Assembly: GCF_900890425.1 (NCBI RefSeq)
Contig: NZ_CAAHFG010000003.1
Location: forward strand, 372,001-436,000
DNA from: Pontiella desulfatans
GTDB lineage: Bacteria; Verrucomicrobiota; Kiritimatiellia; Kiritimatiellales; Pontiellaceae
Reading direction: 5' to 3'
DNA length: 64,000 nt
Of the stretch, positions 1-8,244 are shown piece by piece; positions within the stretch are counted from its first letter, which is position 1; each line of letters starts with the position of its first letter. The notes beneath the pieces are model-generated. The model was not told the DNA's origin and did no database searches. It saw only the letters and a list, made by a program, of their open reading frames with translations. A program made the position numbers and the translations under genes.

Positions 1-600
1 ACGGACAGGGGGTCGGTCAACTGGTGGTCGTGCGATCCGCGCATGGTGCTGTTTCCGGAAAAAATGAAATTTAACCGGCGCTTTCGCCAACAACTTCGGT
101 CCGACCGCTTTTCGGTCACGTTCGATACCGCATTCGAGCAGGTCGTGAATGCCTGCGCCGAACGGGAATCCACCTGGCTGAATCCCGAAAGGATTGCCAT
201 TTGCAACGCCCTGCATGAAAAGGGATATTCGCATTCCGTGGAGGTGTGGAGTCAGGAGGGGCTGCTGGTTGGCGGGGTTTTCGGCACCGACATGGGCAAA
301 ATCCTGATTGGCGAGTCCAGTTTCCACCGCGAACCCAGCGCCAGCAAAATCGCGATCGTGACGCTGGCCTGCCATCTCCAGCACTGGGGCTACCACGCTT
401 TCGATATCGGCGGCTACCAGGCCTACTGCGAAGCGATGGGTTTTGAGAATATTCCGCGCAAGGAATACCTCGCGTGGTTGAAAAAAGGCACGACCGATGG
501 AAGAAAAACCGGAAAATGGAGGGTTGATCCCGGGGTGGATGTTGCTGCATGGAAACCGGGGGAGCCGGGAAGCCAGGTGGCTCGTCGGGATGATATTTAG
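1..600 (+). CDS. aat: Leucyl/phenylalanyl-tRNA--protein transferase, 5'-truncated by window edge
   Basis: The reading frame is open from base 1, so the gene begins outside the window. Its first visible residues include NWWSCDPRMVLFPEKMKF, which matches the family core W(W/S)xPxPRxVL preceding the acyltransferase GNAT-like fold. Later segments (VEVW, GGVFG, MFxGES-like ILIGESSF, SKIA, GYHAFDIGGYQ) follow the order of bacterial Aat. The enzyme moves Leu or Phe from charged tRNA to N-terminal Arg/Lys of proteins in the cytosol, marking them for ClpS/ClpAP degradation (N-degron pathway). About 200 residues are visible of a family length near 230, so only the N-terminal tip is missing. The C-terminal 30 residues (after the Asn/Ile-rich end) look divergent. 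The internal ATG at 43 is not the start. Confidence 0.93.
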   Translation, partial: TDRGSVNWWSCDPRMVLFPEKMKFNRRFRQQLRSDRFSVTFDTAFEQVVNACAERESTWLNPERIAICNALHEKGYSHSVEVWSQEGLLVGGVFGTDMGKILIGESSFHREPSASKIAIVTLACHLQHWGYHAFDIGGYQAYCEAMGFENIPRKEYLAWLKKGTTDGRKTGKWRVDPGVDVAAWKPGEPGSQVARRDDI

Positions 601-751
601 ATTGTGTCTCTGCAAAAAATGCGCTAAAAATCCACCCAGTTTTATAGAAATGTCGGGTGTCGTAAGGGGTCGGCACGAAGATGGGAATTTAGCTGGCCAA
701 CAAATTGGGCACTTCCGCCGAACCGGTGGATATAAAGAATCTGGACTGAAA

Positions 752-1672
752 ATGAAATATCCTCTGATGTTCGGTGTCGTTGCGCTAGCAACGGCCTTTA
801 TGGTTGTTACATCCGACGCCGATGTGTTCGGGAGCGGGGCCAACCAATTCTCAATCGATTTCGTCGATATTGGCTATGCCGGAAACGTTGCCGATGCCAC
901 TACGGGGCTCGGGGCGGTGGGGTATGATTTCCGCATCGGTACATACGAGATTACCATCGATCAATTCACTAGGGCCGATGCCGCATCCAGTGGGGCCATT
1001 GGCAATGGCAATGAAAACTACTATATTGCCGCTGGTGGCGATGCCCCGGCCAGCGCCATGAGTTGGCAGGAGGCTGCGCGATTCGCCAACTGGCTTACGA
1101 GCGGCGATATCAATGTCGGGGTCTATCAGCTTTCGGGAGATACTTTGCAGGGGATCAATCGTTCCTATCGCAACTCAAGCGGCGTAGCCTATATGATGCC
1201 TTCCGAGGACGAATGGTTCAAGGCTGCCTACTACAAGCCGGCTGACGACGGTTCTTATTCCCTCTATTCCAGCGGACTCGACACGACTCCGTCCGTTATA
1301 ACCTCCGATGGGTGGAATTATTCCCCGACGGAGCACAATCCTCCTCTCGGAACGACCAATCCCATGTGGGCCACTGGCTCCGGAGCATTGGAACAGAACG
1401 GGACTTACGACATCATGGGTAACGTATGGGAGTGGACGGATACCTTGATTACCAATGGGACGGTTGGTGCGGTATACCGTGGAGGTTCCGCCTGGGCCAC
1501 GGCCGACTATCTAGCCTCCGATTCCTCCTACGATTCGAGTCAAGATCTCGCCCAAAGCGAGGGTTCGATTGTCGGTGTTCGCATCGTGGCCATTCCGGAA
1601 CCAAGCAGCATCGCCATGATTGCGCTCATGGGGGGTGGCATCTTCGCCATCCGCCGTATTTTCATGGTCTGA
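752..1672 (+). CDS. FGE-fold (SUMF1-like) PEP-CTERM exported protein
   Basis: 306 residues. The start at 752 is chosen because it begins a signal peptide (MKYPLMFGVVALATAFMVV); the longer frame upstream overlaps aat. The body has the formylglycine-generating-enzyme fold markers: an YEIT entry, SWQEAARFANWL, a PSEDEWFKAAYY segment, DIMGNVWEW and YRGGSAW, ending GVRIV. It contains no cysteine at all, so it cannot be an oxidising FGE and is probably a structural or binding member of the superfamily. The C-terminus is a PEP-CTERM sorting signal (IPEPSS, a hydrophobic stretch of about 15 residues, then RR), which in other bacteria is processed by an exosortase at the envelope. It stands alone between aat and the convergent phosphodiesterase. 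Confidence 0.85.
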   Translation: MKYPLMFGVVALATAFMVVTSDADVFGSGANQFSIDFVDIGYAGNVADATTGLGAVGYDFRIGTYEITIDQFTRADAASSGAIGNGNENYYIAAGGDAPASAMSWQEAARFANWLTSGDINVGVYQLSGDTLQGINRSYRNSSGVAYMMPSEDEWFKAAYYKPADDGSYSLYSSGLDTTPSVITSDGWNYSPTEHNPPLGTTNPMWATGSGALEQNGTYDIMGNVWEWTDTLITNGTVGAVYRGGSAWATADYLASDSSYDSSQDLAQSEGSIVGVRIVAIPEPSSIAMIALMGGGIFAIRRIFMV

Positions 1673-1710
1673 TTTATGGGGTGGGCATTCCTTCCAGCCC
1701 TCCCGCATGT

Positions 1711-2517
1711 TCAAGGATTCCCGGCAAGGGCTTGCTTCATTCTCCCCGGAACGTTGGTGGTGATGGATTTTGCGCCCCAGTCCAGGAAGTTCCGGGCGGC
1801 TTCGGGGTTGTCCACCGTCCAGACGTGGAATTCGTACCCTTCAGCCTGGATGCGCGAAACGAGGGGTTCCCCGAGATGGTCTTTTCCTGCGCTGAGGCCG
1901 TCCGCCCCGATCTGCTCCAGGGTGGCCAGCACGTGGTCGAACGATGGGGAGACGGAGCCGCTTTTACTTTGTTTGAAGCCGCATAGCCACGATGCCTTGA
2001 GCCGGGGTGCCGCGGTTTTGATGGCCTTGATCACGTTTTTATCGAAGGAAATAACAACCACTTGCTCTGGTTTGATGTTGGCGTGCTTGATGGCCTCCAC
2101 CAGCGCCGGGACAATGGCGGTGCCGCATTTGACCTCGATATAGATGGTTTTATTGGGGGGAACGGTGTCGAACACTTGTTCGATGGTGGGGATCGTGGTG
2201 CCGGCATAGGCCTTTCCCTTGTGGATGCCCACATCCAGTTGCTGAAGATCCGCGAGCCGGCTTTCGGCGATGATGAGCTGTTTGCCCGCAATTCGTTTGG
2301 TGTCTTTGTCGTGGATGCAGACAATATGGCCGTCCTGGGTGAGGTGGAAGTCGCCTTCGATGGCGTCGGCGCCTTGCTTCCAGGCCAGTTCAAAGGCCGG
2401 AATCGTGTTTTCAGGTGCCTCCCTGGACGCACCGCGGTGGGCAACAATCATGGGTTTCTCCGCAAAGATGGCGACAGACAGGGCGAAAAAGGCAAAGGCT
2501 GGTAGAGTCCGCATCAT
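1711..2517 (-). CDS. Glycerophosphodiester phosphodiesterase, exported
   Basis: 268 residues, with an N-terminal signal peptide (MMRTLPAFAFFALSVAIFAE). The GDPD TIM-barrel catalytic set is visible: AHRGASREAPENT with His27, EGDFHLTQDG with Glu54 and Asp56, and IHD with His69. IEVK and the C-terminal VWTVD/ITTNVP are the usual late-barrel motifs. It hydrolyses glycerophosphodiesters to glycerol-3-phosphate and an alcohol, probably in the periplasm. It is UgpQ/GlpQ-like, but with about 270 residues it is closer to the short form. It is convergent with the PEP-CTERM gene and transcribed alone. Confidence 0.9.
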   Translation of the reverse strand: MMRTLPAFAFFALSVAIFAEKPMIVAHRGASREAPENTIPAFELAWKQGADAIEGDFHLTQDGHIVCIHDKDTKRIAGKQLIIAESRLADLQQLDVGIHKGKAYAGTTIPTIEQVFDTVPPNKTIYIEVKCGTAIVPALVEAIKHANIKPEQVVVISFDKNVIKAIKTAAPRLKASWLCGFKQSKSGSVSPSFDHVLATLEQIGADGLSAGKDHLGEPLVSRIQAEGYEFHVWTVDNPEAARNFLDWGAKSITTNVPGRMKQALAGNP

Positions 2518-2775
2518 GAATAGTCCTGGTTTCGAAGATGATGCATGGTAGATCCGTTGGGTTCAAACGTCAATGTGAGGCTGGGTGTTCTTATGATATC
2601 TTATGATCCGGGCGGAAAATACGGGCTTGCGCAATGGAGGGGGTTGGGGTAGGTTGACCGACTTTAACCGCACGGAAACACACCGCCAACCGCAGCGAAC
2701 ACAGACGATGCATGCGGCAGGAACGACGGTGTATGTGCGTGGAAAACATGAAAAAACAACACAAAGGAACTAAAT
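2518..2775. other. Divergent intergenic region with a degenerate palindrome copy
   Basis: This spacer separates the divergent phosphodiesterase and PIN-like genes. At about 2669-2712 it holds a degenerate copy of the ACAGAGGC/CCGCAAAGACGC repeat family (CCGCACGGAAACACACCGCC followed by GCGAACACAGACG). An AAAGGAACTAAAT ribosome-binding stretch precedes 2776. No convincing further gene is seen. Confidence 0.45.
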
Positions 2776-3381
2776 ATGGGTTTATTCAACCTGTTCAAGC
2801 CAGCCCGTCCGGTGCTGGTGGTCGATGCTGTTTCCCTCAACGAATCCATGGGAATGAAGGGCAAGGTGCCCCCGCGCAACCAGTTGCAGACGCTCCGCCG
2901 CCTGTCGCGCTTTTCGCAACGTGAAAAAATCGAAGTCATTGCCATCCTGACCGGTTCTCCCCTGAACAAGGCGCCGGCCGGCAAAAAATTCGAAGGTGTG
3001 ATGGTGCTCTATAGCACGGCGCCCGAGCAGCATGCGAAATTCATCGCCAAGACCGCGGCATCCAAGGGCCCTGGAGCCATTATGGTTTCGGGCAATGCCG
3101 CGGCGGAGAAGATTGCGGGAGGCGGTGTCAAGGCGATGCGTGTCAGCACGTTCCGCAAGGCGTTCGATACCGGAGGCGAAGGCGAAGGCCAGGAGCGCAA
3201 TGGTGGCGAAAGCAACCGCCCGCGCACCAATCGCCCCCCCCGCCGTCGCCAGCAAAAGCAGTCGGGCGGTGGTGGCAATGGTGGTGGCAATGGCGGTGGC
3301 AACGAGCCGAAGCAGGAGCGTAAGCCGAAGGAAATGTCCGAGGCCGACGCCATCAACGAGCTGATCGACCTCGTCGATTAA
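2776..3381 (+). CDS. PIN/NYN-like domain protein with Arg/Gly-rich tail
   Basis: 201 residues in two parts. Residues 1-135 alternate short hydrophobic strands and helices: LVVDAVSL, IEVIAILTG, EGVMVLYS, HAKFIAKTA, AIMVSGNAAAEKIAGGG, VKAMRVSTF. This order resembles PIN-like NYN nucleases such as YacP, including the early Asp (D17) and the late VSxN step, although the full acidic triad is not certain. Residues about 136-190 are Arg/Gly/Asn-rich low complexity (RPPRRRQQK, GGGNGGGN), typical of RNA-binding tails, and the protein ends with a short acidic helix. Inference: an RNA-binding protein or ribonuclease. No gene neighbour explains it. Confidence 0.6.
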   Translation: MGLFNLFKPARPVLVVDAVSLNESMGMKGKVPPRNQLQTLRRLSRFSQREKIEVIAILTGSPLNKAPAGKKFEGVMVLYSTAPEQHAKFIAKTAASKGPGAIMVSGNAAAEKIAGGGVKAMRVSTFRKAFDTGGEGEGQERNGGESNRPRTNRPPRRRQQKQSGGGGNGGGNGGGNEPKQERKPKEMSEADAINELIDLVD

Positions 3382-3390
3382 CCTACCTTT

Positions 3391-3453
3391 TACCACGGAG
3401 GCACAGAGACACAGCGGTTGCAGCACTCCGACCCTCCGTGTCTCAGTGGTGAA
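3391..3453. repeat. Palindromic intergenic element, ACAGAGGC family
   Basis: TACCACGGAGGCACAGAGAC at the left and CTCCGTGTCTCAGTGGTGAA at the right are near reverse complements, forming a long imperfect hairpin between the PIN-like gene and the HAD gene. The right arm abuts the start of the HAD gene. Other copies of the family lie at 17300, 22881, 28321, 30555, 33741 and 33972. Confidence 0.7.
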
Positions 3454-3454
3454 G

Positions 3455-4120
3455 ATGACGCTTTCCGACCGCTATATATTCTGCGACATCGACGGTACGT
3501 TGCTGCATGCCAAAGGGGCCGGGCGCCTGGCGTTCGGTGCTGCCTTCGAGCAGGCCTACGGCGTACCCGTCGATCTGGCGCACATCAATTTTGCCGGAGC
3601 CACGGATATTCGCGTGGTCGAGCAGCTTATCCGCGAAAACGGACTTGAGCCCGACCCGGCCCGGATGGCCCGCTTTTTCGAGCTGCTGCCCGGGCATCTC
3701 GACCGCAACATGGCGGAGTTCCCGCCCACGGTTTTCCCGGGGGTGGTGCACTTCCTCGAGCGGGTTTCCGCGCACTGGAAGCTTGCCCTGGTGTCCGGGA
3801 ATATCCGGAAAACCGCCTACCTCAAGCTAAGGCATGGCGGACTGGAAGGCTTCTTCACCGATATCGGAGGTTTCGGCGACGACGACGGCGACCGCAACCG
3901 CATGGCGGCACTGGCGCTGGAGCGGGCCGGCAATCCGGAAGGATCCTTCCTGTTGGGCGACACCCCGTCCGATATCGAAGCCGCCCGGAGCAATGGTATG
4001 GTATCCGTTGCCGTTTGCAACGGCCAGTTCGACCGCGCCACGCTGGAGGCGGAACATCCCGACATGATCGTGGATTCGTTCGAGGATGCCGAACATTTGT
4101 TCCGGGCATTGGACGTATGA
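3455..4120 (+). CDS. HAD-superfamily phosphatase (phosphoglycolate phosphatase-like)
   Basis: 221 residues from the ATG at 3455; GTG codons at 3446 and 3449 lie inside the upstream palindrome and are less likely starts. HAD motif I is CDIDGTLL, motif II is LVSGN, the motif III lysine is in IRKTAYLK, and motif IV is LLGDTPSDIEAA. A C1-type cap lies between motifs I and II (about residues 20-95). This is the Gph/PGP-like branch, which removes phosphate from small phosphorylated metabolites in the cytosol; the substrate cannot be read from sequence. The stop overlaps the start of srkA (ATGA), so the two are translationally coupled. Confidence 0.85.
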   Translation: MTLSDRYIFCDIDGTLLHAKGAGRLAFGAAFEQAYGVPVDLAHINFAGATDIRVVEQLIRENGLEPDPARMARFFELLPGHLDRNMAEFPPTVFPGVVHFLERVSAHWKLALVSGNIRKTAYLKLRHGGLEGFFTDIGGFGDDDGDRNRMAALALERAGNPEGSFLLGDTPSDIEAARSNGMVSVAVCNGQFDRATLEAEHPDMIVDSFEDAEHLFRALDV

Positions 4121-5109
4121 ATGCGGGATTCGAGAACCTAACCCCCGACCGCATTCTCGATGCCATCGAGATGGGCATGGACTGCCAGCTCACCGGGCTG
4201 ACGGCCCCCTTGCCCAGCTACATCAACCGGGTGTACGAACTCCAGACGGTGGAAGGGGAGCGGTTGGTCGCAAAGTTTTACCGGCCCGGGCGCTGGGGGC
4301 GCGCCGCGTTGCAGGATGAGCACGACTTTGTGCTCGATTGCGCCGCGGATGAGATCCCCGTGGTTGCCCCGCTGGAGCTGGCGACCGGCACGACCATCGG
4401 GGAGTACGAAGGCATTCTCTATTCCGTCTTTCCCAAGAAGTCCGGACGAGAGATGGAACTCCACGAAGACGAGGGCTGGTTGCGGCTCGGGCGGCTCGTC
4501 GGGCGCATCCACCTCGCCGGGGCGCAACGCGATGCGGGAAACCGGCTCCGGATGCATCCCGAAACCACCACGTTGCCCGAAATCGACCTGTTGCTTTCCG
4601 GCGGTTTCATGTCGCCGCACCAGGCTGGCCGCTTCCGGGATGTCACGAACCGCATTGTCGAAATCGCCATCCGCGAGTTCGATGGCATCGAGCTCCAGCG
4701 GATCCATGGCGACTGCCACCGCGCCAACATTCTGGAACGGCCCGACGAGGGGCTGATGGTGATCGATTTCGACGACATGGTCATGGGCCCCGCCGTGCAG
4801 GATATCTGGCTCTTGCTGCCTGGCCATGCGAACACGACCCGCCATGAAATCAACCTGATTCTTGAAGGCTATGAGCAGTTCATGGAGTTCGACGACCGGC
4901 AACTCAGGCTGATCGAGCTCCTGCGGGCGATGCGTATTATCTACTTCTTGTCCTGGTGCAGCACGCAGGTGGACGATTTCAAGTTCCAGTCCAACTTCCC
5001 GGACTGGGGAAGCGAAATGTTCTGGCAGCGGGAGCTCGCCGACCTCGAGCACCAATACCACGCCATCCTCAACGACGAACGGTTGAAGAGCGGCGGCAAT
5101 TTTTGTTAG
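4117..5109 (+). CDS. srkA: Stress response serine/threonine protein kinase SrkA (YihE/RdoA)
   Basis: 330 residues, against 328 in E. coli. The ATG at 4117 overlaps the HAD stop codon and gives the expected N-terminus (LTPDRILDAIE). The aminoglycoside-phosphotransferase-like kinase fold is clear: SYINRVYEL and LVAKFYRPGRW (ATP lysine), EDEGWLRLGRLVGRIH, the catalytic loop RIHGDCHRANIL, the metal-binding VIDFDD, then GPAVQDIWLLL. The C-terminus keeps LIELLRAMRIIYFLSW and NFPDW, diagnostic of SrkA. The family protects cells from programmed death under envelope stress by antagonising MazF-type signals. It forms an operon with the HAD phosphatase. Confidence 0.93.
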   Translation: MNAGFENLTPDRILDAIEMGMDCQLTGLTAPLPSYINRVYELQTVEGERLVAKFYRPGRWGRAALQDEHDFVLDCAADEIPVVAPLELATGTTIGEYEGILYSVFPKKSGREMELHEDEGWLRLGRLVGRIHLAGAQRDAGNRLRMHPETTTLPEIDLLLSGGFMSPHQAGRFRDVTNRIVEIAIREFDGIELQRIHGDCHRANILERPDEGLMVIDFDDMVMGPAVQDIWLLLPGHANTTRHEINLILEGYEQFMEFDDRQLRLIELLRAMRIIYFLSWCSTQVDDFKFQSNFPDWGSEMFWQRELADLEHQYHAILNDERLKSGGNFC

Positions 5110-5116
5110 ACAGGAT

Positions 5117-5171
5117 CATTGAATGACAGGATGATTCTTTCACGAATCACGAATCACGACTCACGGATCAG
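5117..5171. repeat. Palindrome-derived element, CGTGATTCGTGA family
   Basis: TTTCACGAATCACGAATCAC followed by GACTCACGGATCAG is a half-site of the family seen in full at 16540, 20005, 21339, 37226 and 39200. It fills the spacer before the CpXC gene. An upstream in-frame ATG at 5119 would translate it, but that N-terminus has no protein character. Confidence 0.65.
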
Positions 5172-5175
5172 GAAA

Positions 5176-5862
5176 ATGAGTATTAGCAGAACGGTTAACA
5201 TCACTTGCCCCTCTTGTGGAACCCCCCAGGATGTGGTGCTATACGACGCGGTTAATGTGCAAACCGACCCCCAGCTGAAGGAGGCCTTGATGCAAAACCA
5301 GCTCAACCGGGTGGAATGCCCCGATTGCGACCTGGGTTTCCGCGTTGACCTGCCGGTGCTCTACAGCGATCCGAAAAACAACATCCTGATCCACTGGATC
5401 CCGGAAAGCGATGAAACCTCCCGTGAGCAGATTCTCGAGGAGTTCGACCGGTCGATGGAGCGGATGAACAGCATGATGCCTGCCGATGCGGACATCCCCG
5501 GCGTGCGTCTCGTATTGTCGCGCGTCGAATTGGTGGAGCTGGTTTTCCTGATCGAGGCGGGGTTGAACCAGCGCGTGGTGGAATACGTCAAATACAGCAT
5601 CTATACCCGCAACCTGGAAAAGATCGATCCGCATAAATACCGGTTGCTGCTCAACGTGCAGGATTCGACCGACGAAGAATTCTGTTTTGTGATGCAGGAT
5701 GCGGACAGCCAGGTGCTCGGGGAAATCCTGCGCTACGGTCGCGCGGCCTACGACTCGATGTGCGAGCTGTACGATGAGTGTCCGGACGAGTTCATGGATA
5801 TGTTCCCCGGCCCCTGCATCAGCGCCCGCAACCTCTTGCTGGAGGAAGAGCTGGAGGATTGA
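5176..5862 (+). CDS. CpXC domain protein
   Basis: 228 residues from the ATG at 5176, just after the repeat; GGAAA precedes it. Two zinc-knuckle-like pairs are visible near the N-terminus: CPSCG in residues 10-16 and ECPDCDLGF about 45 residues later. This is the CpXC layout (metal-binding CxxC...CxxC with FRVDLPVLYSDP). The rest is helical and acidic, with no recognisable catalytic motif. The role of the family is unknown. The gene is convergent with the TPR protein. Confidence 0.75.
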   Translation: MSISRTVNITCPSCGTPQDVVLYDAVNVQTDPQLKEALMQNQLNRVECPDCDLGFRVDLPVLYSDPKNNILIHWIPESDETSREQILEEFDRSMERMNSMMPADADIPGVRLVLSRVELVELVFLIEAGLNQRVVEYVKYSIYTRNLEKIDPHKYRLLLNVQDSTDEEFCFVMQDADSQVLGEILRYGRAAYDSMCELYDECPDEFMDMFPGPCISARNLLLEEELED

Positions 5863-5873
5863 TGCACGAAGAA

Positions 5874-5895
5874 GGGCAGGCCCGAAAGCCTGCCC
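5874..5895. terminator. Hairpin between convergent genes
   Basis: An eight-base-pair GC stem (GGGCAGGC, loop CCGAAA, GCCTGCCC) lies immediately after the CpXC stop and before the TPR gene stop. It lacks a U-tract on either strand, so it may be a weak or factor-assisted terminator rather than a classical one. Confidence 0.45.
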
Positions 5896-5922
5896 CGCAT
5901 CCAGGAAGTCCGGGTTCGGGCT

Positions 5923-6912
5923 CTATTTCAACTTGCTTTCAACCACGCCCAACTGCGCTTCGGCGATCTGCGCCCACGCGCTGTCCGGATAGAAGACCAT
6001 CACTTCTTCGAACACAATCTTGGCCTCGGCATGGTTGTCGAGCAACTCATAGCAACGTGCCTTGCCGAGCAGGGCAACCGGTGCGAGGTGCGAACCTTCG
6101 TGCTTGGTCTTGAAGTCGCCGTAGAGGATCGAGGCCTCGCCTAGCTCTCCCTTGGCTTCCTTGCAGGTGATCTGGTTGAACTCGGCCTGGGCGGCCATTT
6201 CGTGCTTGGGATAGTTCTTCGTGAATTTTCCATACAGGCTGGCGGCTTCGTCGAGCTGGCCGGCGTTGAATTTTTCCTGGGCGAGGCCCATCATCGCCAA
6301 CGGGGCGGAGGGGGTTTTGCCGTAGTCGTCCAGAATGGCCTGGTAGTCGGTGGCGCTTTTTGCGGCCAGCAGTGCCGCATCCGCAGCATATTCCTTCTTC
6401 ATGCGGCTGTTCTTCATGAAGCTGTTGAACAGGACAACGGCGCAAACGGCAACGATGGCCGTGGCGACGGGCTTTGCATATTTCTGGAACACCTTCAGGA
6501 CTTCCTGGACTTCGGCGTTCTTAAGGTTCTCGTGCTTTTGCTTCTTGGCCTCGGCGGGGGTGGCGGGCTCTTTTTTCTTCGGGGGGAGTTTGGCCGGCTT
6601 AACTTCAACCACTTCCGGTATGTCGTCGATCGGGTCCTGGACGACCACGGCCGGCTCTTCCCCAACGGGCTCGGGCTCTTCCTCAACGGGCTCGGGCTCT
6701 TCGATGGTTTCTTCAACCTCTTCCACAACGGGTTCCGGTTCGGGAGTCGTGGCTTCTTCCACCGGGGCAGGCTCTTCAACGACCGGTTCTTCGGCCACGG
6801 GTTCTACCGCAGGCGCTTCCACCGTTTCCGGTTCGGGCTTCTTTTTAATGGAGTTAAGCAGCTCTTCGTGCCCGCTCAGGAAATCGTTTTGTTCTTTTTT
6901 TTCTTCGCTCAT
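5923..6912 (-). CDS. Inner-membrane TPR protein with acidic Pro/Glu-rich N-terminus
   Basis: 329 residues. The start at 6912 follows GGGGAGAG with good spacing. Residues 1-105 are a disordered acidic Pro/Val/Glu region (repeats of EPEPV and PVEEEPEP). After a Lys-rich stretch, one membrane span near residue 150 (VATAIVAVCAVVLFNSF) anchors the protein. The rest is TPR-like: ADAALLAAKSATDYQAILDDYG, APLAMMGLAQEKFNAGQ, EAASLYGKFTKNYP, ASILYGDFKTKHEGS, KARCYELLDNHAEAKIVFEEV. This is the YfgM/BamD-like arrangement, which serves as an envelope protein-assembly scaffold or chaperone partner. Its stop lies close behind the convergent CpXC gene; aroK follows upstream on the same strand. Confidence 0.75.
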   Translation of the reverse strand: MSEEKKEQNDFLSGHEELLNSIKKKPEPETVEAPAVEPVAEEPVVEEPAPVEEATTPEPEPVVEEVEETIEEPEPVEEEPEPVGEEPAVVVQDPIDDIPEVVEVKPAKLPPKKKEPATPAEAKKQKHENLKNAEVQEVLKVFQKYAKPVATAIVAVCAVVLFNSFMKNSRMKKEYAADAALLAAKSATDYQAILDDYGKTPSAPLAMMGLAQEKFNAGQLDEAASLYGKFTKNYPKHEMAAQAEFNQITCKEAKGELGEASILYGDFKTKHEGSHLAPVALLGKARCYELLDNHAEAKIVFEEVMVFYPDSAWAQIAEAQLGVVESKLK

Positions 6913-6972
6913 GTTACTCTCCCCGGATATTCGATACACAGAAGGCGCATTGTGGCTGTTTATGCGCTGATT

Positions 6973-7485
6973 TCAAGATTTGTTTGTTTCGTACAGATCG
7001 ATTATTTCCTGCGCGGTGGGCGCGGGCGACGGCCGGCCGCTCGTATCGATGCGGTGCTTGATGGATTCGTAGAGCGGCTTGCGGGTTTCGAGGATCTGTA
7101 GAATCTTCGCTTCCTTGTCGCCGGCGAGCAAGGGGCGGGAGGTATCGTGCTTCACACGGTCGAGCACGGTTTCGGCATCGGCCAGCAGGCAAACCACCAG
7201 GCCGGTCTTCTCGAAATCGGCTATGTTTTCAGGATTCAGCACAATGCCGCCACCCGTGGAGATGATCTGCCCTTCCATCGCCGCGAGCTCCTTGGCCAGC
7301 TCCCGCTCATATTCGCGGAAACGCGCTTCGCCGTCGTCGGCGAAGATTTCGTTGATGCTCTTGCCGGCGCGTTCCTCGATCATCGAGTCCATGTCCAGCA
7401 GCGGCATGCCGGTCTTTTCGGCAATCAGTTTGCCGACCGTCGTCTTTCCGCTACCCATGAAACCAACCAAAACAATGTTTTTCAT
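6973..7485 (-). CDS. aroK: Shikimate kinase
   Basis: 170 residues, a normal family length. The Walker A is GFMGSGKTT (residues 8-16); DMD at 31-33 binds Mg and shikimate; FRxYE supplies the shikimate-binding Arg; STGGGIV is the diagnostic GGG loop; SRPLL lies in the lid. It phosphorylates shikimate at O3 with ATP in the chorismate pathway. It probably heads a two-gene unit with the TPR protein; the 60-base spacer contains a ribosome-binding site for the TPR gene. Confidence 0.95.
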   Translation of the reverse strand: MKNIVLVGFMGSGKTTVGKLIAEKTGMPLLDMDSMIEERAGKSINEIFADDGEARFREYERELAKELAAMEGQIISTGGGIVLNPENIADFEKTGLVVCLLADAETVLDRVKHDTSRPLLAGDKEAKILQILETRKPLYESIKHRIDTSGRPSPAPTAQEIIDLYETNKS

Positions 7486-7603
7486 ACAATCCCTGCCCGC
7501 GGTTTGCCTTCAGCGGCCGAAGGTCTTTGGATGTCGGGGTTCCCCTCCGACGTTGGACGTTCCGGCCTTCGGCGGGCGGCTGCGCCGCCTTGTCCAGATA
7601 CAG

Positions 7604-7631
7604 AAAAAACGCTCCCATTGGAGCGTTTTTT
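7604..7631 (-). terminator. Rho-independent terminator of the small basic-protein gene
   Basis: Six A, stem CGCTCC, loop CATT, stem GGAGCG, six T. It lies 22 bases past the stop of the 60-residue gene on the minus strand. Its symmetry would also allow termination on the plus strand. Confidence 0.85.
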
Positions 7632-7652
7632 CACGATTCGGAAAACCGTATC

Positions 7653-7835
7653 CTAAGCACCGGTCTTGCGGATCGCGGCGCGGATTTCCCTGGTGTTCAT
7701 GTGCTTCAGCTGTTCTTCGCTGATCCCGGCACCAACCAGGCGCTTCTTCTGCTGCATAATACGCTGGCGCTTCAGGCGCGGCTTCTTAACAGGACGACGC
7801 AGCGGCTTCTTGCGCATTGCTCTTCTAATTCTCAT
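7653..7835 (-). CDS. Very basic 60-residue protein, unknown
   Basis: 60 residues. The ribosome-binding site GAAGAGG lies six bases before the ATG and a strong terminator follows the gene, so it appears to be a monocistronic, expressed unit. The first half is almost entirely Arg/Lys/Pro (RRAMRKKPLRRPVKK, then RLKRQRIMQQKKR). The second half is a short helical motif (GISEEQLKHMNTREIRAAIRK). It is not S21, L34, L36 or bTHX by sequence. Size and charge suggest a nucleic-acid- or ribosome-associated factor, but this is inference. Confidence 0.7.
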   Translation of the reverse strand: MRIRRAMRKKPLRRPVKKPRLKRQRIMQQKKRLVGAGISEEQLKHMNTREIRAAIRKTGA

Positions 7836-8244
7836 GACAAACCTCTTCCAACTTCATTGGTGTAAAAATCAGGCGAGGAACCTACACGTAGCTCGCAACC
7901 CGCGCAACCCTTATCTGGTGAAAAAAATGAGATCCAAATCCGGTCTCGAAATCACGGGAAATCAGACATAACCGAATCTTGTGTAGCAAAATGCAGGGGT
8001 TGGGTTGCTAGCAAAATGCAAGAAACTATATTTTGTCTAAAATATGCCTGCTTCTTGTTGGATTTAAATATCCATGTTACCTTCCTCCCAAGTCGGGAGC
8101 TAGGGGGATGTTGCGCACGCGTCTGCGGTCGATGGTTCAGCGAGCACCAGGCGCAAAAAAGAATTGGATTTCCCAAAATGATGCGTCGGCCATGAAAGAT
8201 TATGCCAAGGAGCGCGTAGTATGTGTTGGAGGGGTGAGTGGAAC
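7836..8244. other. Intergenic region, 409 bases, no confident gene
   Basis: The region is more AT-rich than its neighbours. It includes a direct repeat of TAGCAAAATGCA at about 7986 and 8009 (related to the GCAAAATG hairpin at 31078), a small hairpin CTCCCAAGTCGGGAG near 8084, and the leader of the basic-protein gene. Short frames here have no protein character. Confidence 0.4.
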
